Shown here: in pieces, positions 42,558 to 50,723 of the stretch
Numbering within the stretch: the first letter of the stretch is position 1
How the letters are laid out: every line of letters starts with the position of its first letter
DNA from: Pleomorphomonas oryzae DSM 16300
Lineage (GTDB): Bacteria > Pseudomonadota > Alphaproteobacteria > Rhizobiales > Pleomorphomonadaceae
NCBI RefSeq assembly: GCF_000422965.1
Contig: NZ_AUHB01000005.1
Location: 186,001-250,000, forward strand
Direction of reading: 5' to 3'
Length of the DNA: 64,000 nt
Translations under genes and position numbers: made by a program
Notes under the pieces: generated by a model
The model's input: only the letters and a program-made list of their open reading frames with translations
Told to the model about the DNA's origin: nothing
Database searches by the model: none

Positions 42558-43286
42558 GTTTTACGTCCTATTTCAGCTCGGAGCTGCTCGGCCCAGACGA
42601 GGGTCGTACATGGGGTATTGGGCAATGGACGTGCCAGTCAGCTGAGCGCCTCCTTTCCGGAATACTTCCAGCGCAAAGCATTGGTTCGACAGTATTTTTC
42701 GGCTTGCCATTCCCAAATTACCAACTCGGCATAAAATGCAGCCCATTGGGCCATACACGGAATAATTTGCCGTGATGAACCGGTTTATCAGGCAATTAAT
42801 GCCTAGATTAACCGGTTCACCAAGGTGGGAAATAACTGCCGCACGGGAGGGGCGGGACTCATTGGGCAAGCGCACGCAACCAGACAAGACGCGAGCAACG
42901 CGCCCTCTCGTCTCGATTGTCATTGGAACGGGACGCGACGCGCCCTGTAATGAATGATCATCGTCTTTCAATCAGCGTGTGATCGCTCTCTGCAGAGGGA
43001 CGAATGGCCAGGAAATGACAAGAAGGAACTTGATGGCAAATGTGCAAGTACCGTGAATAGACTCAGGGGGCAGCGTAGTTTGCGCCATATCGAGAAGTCT
43101 ACTTTCTATGATCTGAAGATCAGAGAGGCTCTGCCATCTGTTGCCGCTGTGCTGAGGCCTTTATATGGGCATCAGGCCGCCAAATTCGGGCGTTATCCGG
43201 ATCGTCTTGCGACTGAGGTGCATAGGCGGCAAATATCGGTTTAATCACAGATATCATCGCGGCTTTTTTGCCTAAACGCATTTGCC
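42558..43286. other. Intergenic region between flgE and the LacI gene (729 bp)
   Basis: Lower in GC than its surroundings. Frames of 61-132 codons on both strands show no domain likeness and no good ribosome-binding sites. It must hold promoters for flgE and the divergent LacI-type gene. Possible degenerate DNA; nothing is identified. Confidence 0.5.
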
Positions 43287-44396
43287 TTGTACCGCTTGGG
43301 TGCCAATGCTAGCCTCATTCTCGAAATCTTCCTGCGCTTAACCTTAGCCGGTTTTCAGTTGCCCTATCGATACGAGCCTAAAAATACGACGATTCGCGAT
43401 GTCGCCGCCCGCGCAGGTGTGAGCGCCGCGTCCGTATCGAATGTTATCAACGGACGCGGACGTATTTCAGATGAAAAGCGCAAACTCATTCTTGCGATTA
43501 TCGAGGAGATGCAATTCAAGCCTGATTTGACTGCTAAGACACTCAGCGGCATGCGTTCAATGTCAGTCGGTTTATTGACGGACGACCGAGATGGTCGCTT
43601 CAGCTTTCCTATTATGGCTGGCCTCACAGAGGCACTCGCCGATAGGGGAGTCCTCGTTTTCATGTCGGTGATCGATGGCGATGGGAAAGCGGCAAAAGCC
43701 AGCGTCGAGGCATTTCTCAACCGCCGCGTCGATGGACTCGTCATCGCTGGTAGTCGTACGGATCTGGTTCAATCGCTCGACCTTTCAGGCATCGGAATCC
43801 CAGTGGCCTATGCCGTCGCCGGAGCCCCCCCTAACAGTTGCCAAATATGTCCCGACAACAGACATGGAGCTCGACTGGCAGTGGATTGGCTAAAGAGCCA
43901 GGGGCGCCAGCGCATCTTGCACGTGACCGGCCCGGAACATCATTTGGAAACGAAAACGCGGTTGGCTGGTTACTGCGACATAGTCGGGTCAGTCGCTCCC
44001 CCTTTGTTTGGCGACTGGTCGGAGGCGTGGGGGAGGGCGGCGATGCTTGAACTGCGGAAGTCTGGCCGTTCATTCGATGCTGTGTTCTGTGGCAATGATC
44101 AGATCGCGCGCGGCGTCCTCGAAGGGCTACACGATGCGGGAGTTGCTGTCCCCAACGACGTCGCGGTGGTCGGCTTTGAGAATTGGGAGGTCCTTGCCGA
44201 GTCAGCGAGGCCGCCACTGACAAGCGTCGATCTCGGCCTTAAAGCCATAGGTAGACGTGTGGGCGCAGTGGTGCTCGAGCCTGCGCTCCAAGCAAATGTT
44301 GAAGGTCCCGAGCTCTTGCCCTGCTCTTTGGTCGTTCGACAGTCTTGCGGAGGAGCAGATGAATCGCAAAGTACGGCTGGAGACCGAAGTGATTAA
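43287..44396 (+). CDS. LacI-family transcriptional regulator
   Basis: A DNA-binding repressor with N-terminal helix-turn-helix TTIRDVAARAGVSAASVSNVIN and hinge helix region, followed by a periplasmic-binding-protein-like effector domain (MSVGLLTDDRDGRFSFPIMAGL through VVGFENWEVLAESARPPLTSVDLGLK). The effector is probably a sugar or similar small molecule. No ATG lies ahead of the HTH; TTG at 43287 or TTG at 43359 are the candidates, the latter starting closer to the HTH, so the N-terminus is uncertain. No catabolic operon is next to it; the nearest candidates are flgE (divergent) and the convergent eight-gene operon. Confidence 0.85.
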   Translation: MYRLGANASLILEIFLRLTLAGFQLPYRYEPKNTTIRDVAARAGVSAASVSNVINGRGRISDEKRKLILAIIEEMQFKPDLTAKTLSGMRSMSVGLLTDDRDGRFSFPIMAGLTEALADRGVLVFMSVIDGDGKAAKASVEAFLNRRVDGLVIAGSRTDLVQSLDLSGIGIPVAYAVAGAPPNSCQICPDNRHGARLAVDWLKSQGRQRILHVTGPEHHLETKTRLAGYCDIVGSVAPPLFGDWSEAWGRAAMLELRKSGRSFDAVFCGNDQIARGVLEGLHDAGVAVPNDVAVVGFENWEVLAESARPPLTSVDLGLKAIGRRVGAVVLEPALQANVEGPELLPCSLVVRQSCGGADESQSTAGDRSD

Positions 44397-44466
44397 GGGC
44401 CACCGCGGTCCGAGGCCTGGCGCATTTCGGTAGGCCTTCAGCGGCGCCGTCCACTCATCTTGCCCA

Positions 44467-44865
44467 TCAACTGACAAATGATGCAGCTACAGCGCGGGCG
44501 ATAGCTTCATCGACCGCCTCGTCCGTACCGGCCACGCCGACCCAGCCGACCACGCCCCCTACCTTGTCGCGCAGCCCGATACCGCCATGGTATCGAGGTC
44601 GACCGAGCACCACCTGCGGCATTGAGGCTGCTCTCGCCTGCGATTGCAGGGCCGGGCCGGCGTCATCCGTGTTGCCAAGATGGAACGCGGCGCTTACCGC
44701 CCTTATGTAAGCAACTTCCACCGACCCGCTGACCCCGCCGGCCATTTGCGTGGACGCGACGGGACAGGTGGTTGCATCAAGCACCACAATCGAGATTGCG
44801 AATCCGCTCTTGGCCGCCTCGTTCAGGGCAACGGCAATGAGGGATTGGGCGATATCGAAATCCAC
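44467..44865 (-). CDS. GlcG/HbpS-like protein
   Basis: A 132-residue small alpha/beta protein of the GlcG/HbpS/PduO-C family (some members bind haem or cobalamin, others are of unknown role). Typical features are LIAVALNEAAKSGFAISIVVLDAT and the C-terminal GGIGLRDKVGGVVGWVGVAGTDEAVDEAIA. A GTG start at 44865 (behind AAAGGTTGCCT) was chosen; the upstream 20 in-frame codons overlap no gene but are unlike the family. It is the last gene of the eight-gene operon, 56 bp after the small transporter. Confidence 0.82.
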   Translation of the reverse strand: MDFDIAQSLIAVALNEAAKSGFAISIVVLDATTCPVASTQMAGGVSGSVEVAYIRAVSAAFHLGNTDDAGPALQSQARAASMPQVVLGRPRYHGGIGLRDKVGGVVGWVGVAGTDEAVDEAIARAVAASFVS

Positions 44866-44921
44866 AGGCAACCTTTCTCTGGGAATGCGAACTCTCAATT
44901 TGAGTTGCACGCAGCTAATCA

Positions 44922-45329
44922 TCACCTTCGCGAGGTTTCGGTTGATGAATAGTCATTACTTGTCGTCGAGCGCGATGCGGTCATCAGACACCAAATGCCA
45001 CAGAGAATAACTAGGCTGCCCACAAGGTTCTTCAGTTCCAGGCGCTCGCCAAAGACGATCCACGCTACCAACATGACGAAGACATAACTTGTCGCTGAGA
45101 GCGGGAATGCCAGGCTAAGATCGAGTTCCGACAGTACGGTCATCCAGACTATAAAGCAGACAATCTCCGCAACCACGGCGGCGGTGAACCAGGGCGAGGC
45201 AAGCAGGCTGCCAAACCAGCCTGAGCTCGCGGCAGATGATGCGGCGTCAGCACCCAGCTTGAGAAACAGCTGCTGTAGCGTGTTCAAAACGGGAATTGTC
45301 AGCCAGGTCATCCAAAGCCATCTGGACAT
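44922..45329 (-). CDS. Small DMT/SMR-like membrane protein, second of two in the operon
   Basis: A 135-residue protein with four hydrophobic segments (about 8-25, 44-68, 70-90 and 96-115), the size of SMR drug transporters or ArnE/ArnF flippase subunits. The phrase LDLSLAFPLSATSYVFVMLVAW with E in FGERLELKN is typical of the EamA/SMR fold. Its ATG follows the acyltransferase stop codon directly. With the 118-residue paralogue at 47319-47675 it may form a heterodimer, as MdtIJ and ArnEF do. Confidence 0.82.
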   Translation of the reverse strand: MSRWLWMTWLTIPVLNTLQQLFLKLGADAASSAASSGWFGSLLASPWFTAAVVAEIVCFIVWMTVLSELDLSLAFPLSATSYVFVMLVAWIVFGERLELKNLVGSLVILCGIWCLMTASRSTTSNDYSSTETSRR

Positions 45330-46496
45330 TCAGTCGGCCTCCACGCGGTTTGCTACGGGCGCCTCAATGGCAAAATAGGGCGCGGCGAAGCGAAGGGCTC
45401 GTTGTATCAACGGAGTGGAATGCCGGAAGAACATGCTGTTGGCGCCGAGCCGGCTGCCGAGGCGGACCTTGTTCTCATAGTAAGCCTGACCACTCTGATA
45501 ATGCTGCAGACCTTCACTTAGGCAGTATTCGACGTTGTCGATCCAGCTCAAGTAATATAGATTGAACGGGCGGCCTTTTTCGGCGTCCATGCAAAAGAAT
45601 TTATCGATGAGCGCTCGTTCGTTGCGGATCAGGAAATTGGTCGCGAGCAGTTCATCATCAACAAGATACATCGTGACGAACGACTGCCCCGGCATTCCCG
45701 CGAGAATTCCTTCAAAATAGGCAAGCGTCAGATCCTCGAACTGCCAGTCGCTTCGTTCACGCGTCTGCCGATAGAGCTCCAAGGCTCGCTCTCTATAAGG
45801 GCCGAGGTCGGATCGCCTCTCGATGCGTATTCCGTTCCTCGCTTTGATCTTTCTGCGAATGTCCTTGCGAGTTGCCGCCGACAAACCTGACAGGTAACCG
45901 TCGAGATCCGGGAAATCGATATCGAGGACTGCCGTCGGCAAACCGGCCATTTCCGCATAGCCTCGTGCGGTGATCGCTTCTGTAAGATTGCTGGGCAATG
46001 ACTGGGGAATGTCCTTGAGGGCAAGAAGCGTATAGCCGGCGGTTCGGGCATGCGCTTCGAAGGCGGCCATGAGACGATCAAACAGCTCTGCGCGATATAT
46101 TGTCGCAATGTCTGGATGAAAGCCGGGATGTCCTGTTTCCGTGCATGGTGAGCCAAGACAAGCAAGCGGAAGCATCAGAAAATTGGACCAGAGACCACGA
46201 ATACGCATCACTGCATCGCGGAACGGTCGATTGTCCAATGTGGTCTCAAGACCGTAGCGGGTCAGAAAAGCCGGCATGGCGGCGACAACTTGGCCGCCTG
46301 CCTTTCCCACGACATAACGGAACTCGAAGCCGGGGATGCCCGCGCGCTCGACAGCGCGCAGATAATCATAGCCCTCGGCCTCGCCGGGGAAGCAGTCATT
46401 CCATTGCTGACGATCGATATCGCTGAGATCGTCATAGACGTCGAACACAGCCTCGTCCATGCGGATAACGGGGCGCAACAGCGCATCAGGCGGCAT
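45330..46496 (-). CDS. GNAT acyltransferase, FemAB/BioF2-like
   Basis: A 388-residue protein of the acetyltransferase-6 (FemAB/BioF2-like) type, with two GNAT-fold halves; WQFEDLTLAYFEGIL, DDELLATNFLIRNERALIDKF and LSWIDNVEYCLSEGLQHYQSG are the conserved C-terminal parts. Members transfer an acyl or aminoacyl group to an amine. The start MPPDALLRPVIRMDE overlaps the hydrolase stop by 11 bp; an earlier ATG would overlap it by 50 bp. Its acceptor is unknown. It sits between the hydrolase and one of the small transporters. Confidence 0.8.
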   Translation of the reverse strand: MPPDALLRPVIRMDEAVFDVYDDLSDIDRQQWNDCFPGEAEGYDYLRAVERAGIPGFEFRYVVGKAGGQVVAAMPAFLTRYGLETTLDNRPFRDAVMRIRGLWSNFLMLPLACLGSPCTETGHPGFHPDIATIYRAELFDRLMAAFEAHARTAGYTLLALKDIPQSLPSNLTEAITARGYAEMAGLPTAVLDIDFPDLDGYLSGLSAATRKDIRRKIKARNGIRIERRSDLGPYRERALELYRQTRERSDWQFEDLTLAYFEGILAGMPGQSFVTMYLVDDELLATNFLIRNERALIDKFFCMDAEKGRPFNLYYLSWIDNVEYCLSEGLQHYQSGQAYYENKVRLGSRLGANSMFFRHSTPLIQRALRFAAPYFAIEAPVANRVEAD

Positions 46497-47301
46497 GGCA
46501 GGTCTCGAAGAAGTTGGCGGTTTGATCGGCGACATCGCGATACTGACGATCGACGTGGATCATGTGATAGCTGTCATCGATGAGGTGGAGTTCGCTGGGG
46601 CCGCCGATGTGTTCATGGATGTATTGGGCATGATCGGGACTGGCGAGATCATCCTCACGGGAATGCACGATCAGCGTCGGCGTCTGGATCAATGGAAGGC
46701 GTCTGCGCATTTCTCGGCCGAGACGGTACATCTCCGCGAGGCTGCTGGCCGGGAAGCGCTCGAGAATCCCCTCTGCTGCGGCTCCGGCGACCAGCCGCCG
46801 GGCACGCTCGTCCTTGATCCCGAGCGAGGGAGGCTCGCCGAAATCAAGCAATCCAACGAACGGCACCTTCGAAACCCAAGCGGCCTGACGAGAAATAAAC
46901 GCCTTGAACCTGGGAATGGCCCAGCCGTCGTAATTGAAACACGGTGAGTAAAGTCCAACGGCGCGAACGGCATTGGGCTGTTTATCGGCGGCTAGCAAGG
47001 CCAACTGCCCGCCGACGCAAATGCCGGCCGTGTAGAGCCCGTCGACTTCCGGCGCGAAATCGGCGATGGCCTCGCTGACGCTGTCCAGCCAGTCGCGCCA
47101 GTTCGTTCGGCGCAGCGTTGCCGCATCCTTGCCGTGCCCGGCCAGGAGCGGCGCATAGACGCTGTAGCCGCGACGCTGCAACTGGCGGGCAACGAGCCGC
47201 ATTTCCGACGGCGCTCCCGTGAGCCCATGGACGAGAACAACGCCGTTCCCATTATCGCCGGGCATGAAATAGGAAAGGGAGTCGCCAGCTTTTGTGTTCA
47301 T
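46486..47301 (-). CDS. Alpha/beta hydrolase with Cys nucleophile (GxCxG)
   Basis: A 271-residue alpha/beta-hydrolase similar to the monoacylglycerol-lipase/carboxylesterase group: oxyanion VVLVHGLTGAPSEM, nucleophile elbow AGICVGGQLAL, acid in HSREDDLASPDH (Asp217 or 218), and His246 in SYHMIHVD. The nucleophile is Cys95 where relatives have Ser; Cys is used by dienelactone hydrolase (GxCxGG). The start ATG at 47301 was chosen as the family start; the frame extends another 64 codons over the preceding gene. It follows the 118-residue transporter gene by 17 bp. Confidence 0.85.
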   Translation of the reverse strand: MNTKAGDSLSYFMPGDNGNGVVLVHGLTGAPSEMRLVARQLQRRGYSVYAPLLAGHGKDAATLRRTNWRDWLDSVSEAIADFAPEVDGLYTAGICVGGQLALLAADKQPNAVRAVGLYSPCFNYDGWAIPRFKAFISRQAAWVSKVPFVGLLDFGEPPSLGIKDERARRLVAGAAAEGILERFPASSLAEMYRLGREMRRRLPLIQTPTLIVHSREDDLASPDHAQYIHEHIGGPSELHLIDDSYHMIHVDRQYRDVADQTANFFETCHAA

Positions 47302-47318
47302 GATTGCGATTGAGACCT

Positions 47319-47675
47319 CTAAATCCCACCAGACCCGACGGTCGCAACCCCGACGATCACCATGGCGACGCCTAGCGCATGGCGCCGATTGATGCGTTCT
47401 CCGAAGAGAGCCGCGCCTGCCAGCGCGATGGTCGCGTAGCTCGCCGACATCAGCGGAAAAGCGATCGATAAGGGGGCGGTACCGAGCACCCAACTCCAGG
47501 CGACAAGCTCAACGAACCAGAAGATGACGCCGAACGCTGTGATTGGGTTGAGAAATACCTTGAAGCCGAACGGATACTTCCGCGCGGCAAGCTTGAAACA
47601 GACCTCCCGGCCAGTCTCGGTTAGAATGCAGAAGCCGATGACACCGACTTGCGCAGCCGTCAGTCCGCCAATCAT
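47319..47675 (-). CDS. Small DMT/SMR-like membrane protein, first of two in the operon
   Basis: A 118-residue EamA/SMR-like protein with four hydrophobic segments and FGERINRRHALGVAMVIVGVATVGS as the last one. TAPLSIAFPLMSASYATIALAG is the conserved third segment with the SMR-like glycine and serine pattern. The ATG overlaps the arginase stop (ATGA), so translation is coupled. It and the paralogue at 44922-45329 differ clearly in sequence, as expected for the two halves of an antiparallel heterodimer. Confidence 0.82.
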   Translation of the reverse strand: MIGGLTAAQVGVIGFCILTETGREVCFKLAARKYPFGFKVFLNPITAFGVIFWFVELVAWSWVLGTAPLSIAFPLMSASYATIALAGAALFGERINRRHALGVAMVIVGVATVGSGGI

Positions 47676-48625
47676 GGCATCATCGCTCCGAAGACATTGA
47701 GAAGCGCGTAATTGGCGGCACCGTTTATGGTGATGGTCTCCACGTCGGGGCGTGCGTTGCGCGGTTGATCGAGAAAACATTCACCGCGCTTCAGCAGCTT
47801 GGTCCAGGCATTGCCGCCGTAGCGCGGTCGCGAGTAATCGCCTGTCACGTCCGCCCCGATGATGCGATGGCTCCGGCCTATTTCGCTCACGAGACACAGG
47901 ACTTCAGCGAGTTTCATCTGCCCCTGGTCCCAATTGGTGACCGCGTCGAGGGGACACAGAACGTCCTTGTCGAGGCTAATATAAACGGCCTCGGTGTCGA
48001 TGCGCCTCATCAGAAGATCAAGGAAGCGATCAAAACCAAGGTCTCCGATGGTGTGCCAGTGCAGGTAGCCGGATCTCTGGTCAAACCCGTAACCTCCCTC
48101 CAGGTGACGCTTCACGCGGCTTGGAGCGTGGTTGAAGGGGTAGAGTTCGAGTCGTCTACGCTCCAGAAGATCGAGATTGGCGCCCTTTCGCTCTGGCGAC
48201 ACCAGGTCGTCGCTGCAAACACCGACGGTAATCACCCGGGCTACTGACGGATGATCGGCCACGCGGTTTACCCACGATCCGCAGTGCAAGCCGTCCGAAA
48301 AATGCACCCAGTCGGGGTGATTATCGATATGGACGATCGTGACGGCCTCTTCAGCCTCATCAAGCGCCAAGTCGATCAGTAGGCTGGAGACATGGTGAAA
48401 GTCTCCCGACCCTGTGAAGCAGAGCTTCGGCTCCTTCTTCGCCCCGGCAAGGTTGAGACGCAGCGAGCGGTGGAGATCATCCACCACCGTCTCGCGCGCC
48501 CAGAGGCGGAACTCCCGCCCCCGGTCGCGCGCATCGATCTCCCGGCAACCAGCCATCAGGCAAGTTCGGACAAACTCGGCCTGCGTCTCCAGCGCCTCGT
48601 CGAGGTGAAGAAGGTAAAGCTGCAT
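47672..48625 (-). CDS. Arginase/agmatinase-fold metallohydrolase
   Basis: A 317-residue ureohydrolase-family protein. All six expected manganese ligands are present: His77 or 78 in SGDFHHVSS, Asp101, His103 and Asp105 in HIDNHPDW, and Asp219 and Asp221 in SLDKDVL. The family cleaves guanidino groups (arginine, agmatine, guanidinobutyrate, formiminoglutamate) or, in a few cases, amides. The substrate loops differ from the usual enzymes (GDFHH replaces GGDHS; HIDNHPD replaces DAHTD), so the substrate is not obvious. It starts 4 bp after the aminotransferase stop. Confidence 0.86.
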   Translation of the reverse strand: MQLYLLHLDEALETQAEFVRTCLMAGCREIDARDRGREFRLWARETVVDDLHRSLRLNLAGAKKEPKLCFTGSGDFHHVSSLLIDLALDEAEEAVTIVHIDNHPDWVHFSDGLHCGSWVNRVADHPSVARVITVGVCSDDLVSPERKGANLDLLERRRLELYPFNHAPSRVKRHLEGGYGFDQRSGYLHWHTIGDLGFDRFLDLLMRRIDTEAVYISLDKDVLCPLDAVTNWDQGQMKLAEVLCLVSEIGRSHRIIGADVTGDYSRPRYGGNAWTKLLKRGECFLDQPRNARPDVETITINGAANYALLNVFGAMMP

Positions 48626-48629
48626 CGCC

Positions 48630-50039
48630 TCACCTCCGCTCGGCGCGATCCAGCAGTTGGTCGAGCAAGTCGAGCGACAGGTCGATTTCGCTGTCCGATA
48701 TCAAGAGGTTCGGAGCCAGGGTGATGACGTTCTTGTGGTAGCCGCCGACATCGAGAACGAGGCCGTAGCTGCGGCCGTCGACCATCATGTCGCCCTTCAT
48801 GCCCTCGTCGACCATCCAGTCGAGCGTCGCCTTGTCAGGCGTAAAGCCATCCGGTCCACAGATCTCCATACGCAACGCCAGACCAAGGCCGTCGACATCG
48901 CCGACGATCGCGTGGCGGCTCTTCAGCACCTCGAGACCATCCAGGAAGCGTTTGCCACGCACCGTGACCGCGGCACCGAAATCTTCCTCGCCGATCATGC
49001 GGAAGGTTTCGAGCGCGACGGCCGTCCCCATCGGATTGGAGGCGAAGGTCGAATGCGTCGATCCCGGCGGGAACACGGTCGGGTTGATCATCTCCTCGCG
49101 CGCCCAGATGCCAGACAGCGGATTGAGGCCGTTGGTAATCGCCTTGCCGAACACCAGAACGTCGGGCGAAACCCCGAAATGCTCGATCGACCAGAGCTTG
49201 CCGGTGCGGTAGACGCCCATCTGGATTTCGTCGACCACCATCAGGATGCCGTGCTCGTCGAGCACGGTCTTGAGTTCGCTGAAGAAGTTCAGCGGCGGGA
49301 TTACATAGCCGCCCGTGCCCTGGATTGGTTCGACATAGAAGGCGGCATACTCGGACTGATTGGTCTTGGGATCCCAAACGCCGTTGTATTCGCTTTCGAA
49401 AAGACGGGCGAACTTCTGGACGCAAAGGTGACCGTATTCTTCCTTCGACATGCCGCGCGGGCCGCGGAAATGATAGGGGAACTCGATGAATTGCGCCCTG
49501 TCGCCGAAGTGGCCGTAGCGGCGGCGATAGCGATAGCTGGAGGTGATCGCCGACGCGCCCAGCGTGCGGCCATGGTAGCCGCCCTCGAAGGCAAACATCA
49601 GGCTCTTGCCGCGGCAGTGGTTGCGCACGAGCTTCAGTGAATCTTCGATCGCCTGCGAACCACCGACGTTGAAGTGAACGCGTCCCTTATGACCGAACTT
49701 GCGCTCCGCATCCTGGGCGATGAGAGCGGCCAGCTCGACCTTTTCCCGATGAAGATATTGCGAGGCGACCTGCGGCAACCTGTCGAGCTGCCGATGGGCG
49801 GCGGCATTGAGACGCTCGTTCCGGTAACCGAAATTGACCGCTGAGTACCACATCTGCAAATCGAGATAAGGCACCTCATCCCGGTCGAACAGGAAAGATC
49901 CTTCGCAGGATTCGAAGAACTTCGGATATTCAGTGTAATGGACCGTATCGCCATAGGAGCAATAAAGATTTTCGAGGGCTCGCAGGTCGTCCTCGCTTGG
50001 CGCGAAGTTGGTTTCGTTTGGCTCGAATGTTTTCAGCAT
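48630..50039 (-). CDS. Class III (ornithine/omega-type) aminotransferase
   Basis: PLP-dependent aminotransferase of 469 residues. The PLP lysine is Lys299 in LVFGKAITNGLNP; Asp270 of VVDEIQMG and GGSQAIEDSLKLVRNH with FEGGYHGRTLGASA complete the cofactor site. Class III enzymes transfer distal amino groups (ornithine, putrescine, diaminobutyrate, beta-alanine, taurine). It begins 12 bp after the HAD phosphatase. The exact subgroup is not recognisable; the company of an arginase fold hints at a diamine or guanidine substrate. Confidence 0.9.
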   Translation of the reverse strand: MLKTFEPNETNFAPSEDDLRALENLYCSYGDTVHYTEYPKFFESCEGSFLFDRDEVPYLDLQMWYSAVNFGYRNERLNAAAHRQLDRLPQVASQYLHREKVELAALIAQDAERKFGHKGRVHFNVGGSQAIEDSLKLVRNHCRGKSLMFAFEGGYHGRTLGASAITSSYRYRRRYGHFGDRAQFIEFPYHFRGPRGMSKEEYGHLCVQKFARLFESEYNGVWDPKTNQSEYAAFYVEPIQGTGGYVIPPLNFFSELKTVLDEHGILMVVDEIQMGVYRTGKLWSIEHFGVSPDVLVFGKAITNGLNPLSGIWAREEMINPTVFPPGSTHSTFASNPMGTAVALETFRMIGEEDFGAAVTVRGKRFLDGLEVLKSRHAIVGDVDGLGLALRMEICGPDGFTPDKATLDWMVDEGMKGDMMVDGRSYGLVLDVGGYHKNVITLAPNLLISDSEIDLSLDLLDQLLDRAERR

Positions 50040-50051
50040 GGACTTCTCCAG

Positions 50052-50723
50052 TCAAAGCTGTTGGGAAAGAGAGAACTGGCGTGACGATGGCTGCGATAAA
50101 CTGACGTAAGAACGCATCGCGTCGAGCACATCGAAAAAATCGCTGTAGACAACGTGTGGGATAGCTTTCCGCCGGCAGTACGCGGCAAGCTTGTGCTTGG
50201 CGAAAACCATGTTGGCGCTGTGGGCCACACAGAAATCCGAACGTCCGTCGCCGACGTAGAGATGTGGGCCGCTTCCCTCGAGAACGGCACATTTGCAAAC
50301 GCCAGCGGCGACACGGCAGTCTGGCCGGGCGTAGGGAAAATCGAGGTCAAAGCCGGCTTCCGTCTCAACGAGACGATTGGCTATGATCCTGATGCCGGAG
50401 ATACTGTGGAGAGCGAGGATCCGCTGTATAAAATAGTCGACCCCATCACTCACGATTACCAACTGAATCTCATGGCGGTCGCAGAACTGTTTGAAATCCT
50501 TGAACCCTGGGTCAATTTCCACCTGTTCAAGAAACGCGTCTATCTCCTCGCGACCAGCCTGGATGAGGCGGATCTGCGCCTGCATGCATTCCGCGGAATT
50601 GATCAGACCCGCTTCCCAGCGCGCCTCGATGTCCCGCCACTCAGGAAGGGCAAAGCGCTCAAGCACAAGGTCGGTTACATCATCAGTAACAACGGTACCG
50701 TCAAAGTCGCAGAAAAAAGTCAT
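50052..50723 (-). CDS. HAD-IB phosphatase, MtnX-like
   Basis: A 223-residue HAD-superfamily phosphatase with CDFDGTVVTDDVTD (nucleophile Asp and acid/base Asp), VIVSDGVDYFIQ (Ser/Thr motif II), and YVGDGRSDFCVAHSANMVFAK (motif III/IV). It resembles MtnX of methionine salvage and phosphoserine phosphatase-like enzymes. No other methionine-salvage gene is nearby, so another phosphate ester is probable. It is the first gene of the eight-gene operon. The ATG at 50723 starts right at the DFDGT motif; the 34 codons above are not family-like. Confidence 0.87.
   Translation of the reverse strand: MTFFCDFDGTVVTDDVTDLVLERFALPEWRDIEARWEAGLINSAECMQAQIRLIQAGREEIDAFLEQVEIDPGFKDFKQFCDRHEIQLVIVSDGVDYFIQRILALHSISGIRIIANRLVETEAGFDLDFPYARPDCRVAAGVCKCAVLEGSGPHLYVGDGRSDFCVAHSANMVFAKHKLAAYCRRKAIPHVVYSDFFDVLDAMRSYVSLSQPSSRQFSLSQQL

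Noticed and set aside
42573-42971. 132-codon minus-strand frame upstream of flgE
   Set aside because: No domain likeness, no ribosome-binding site, and irregular composition.
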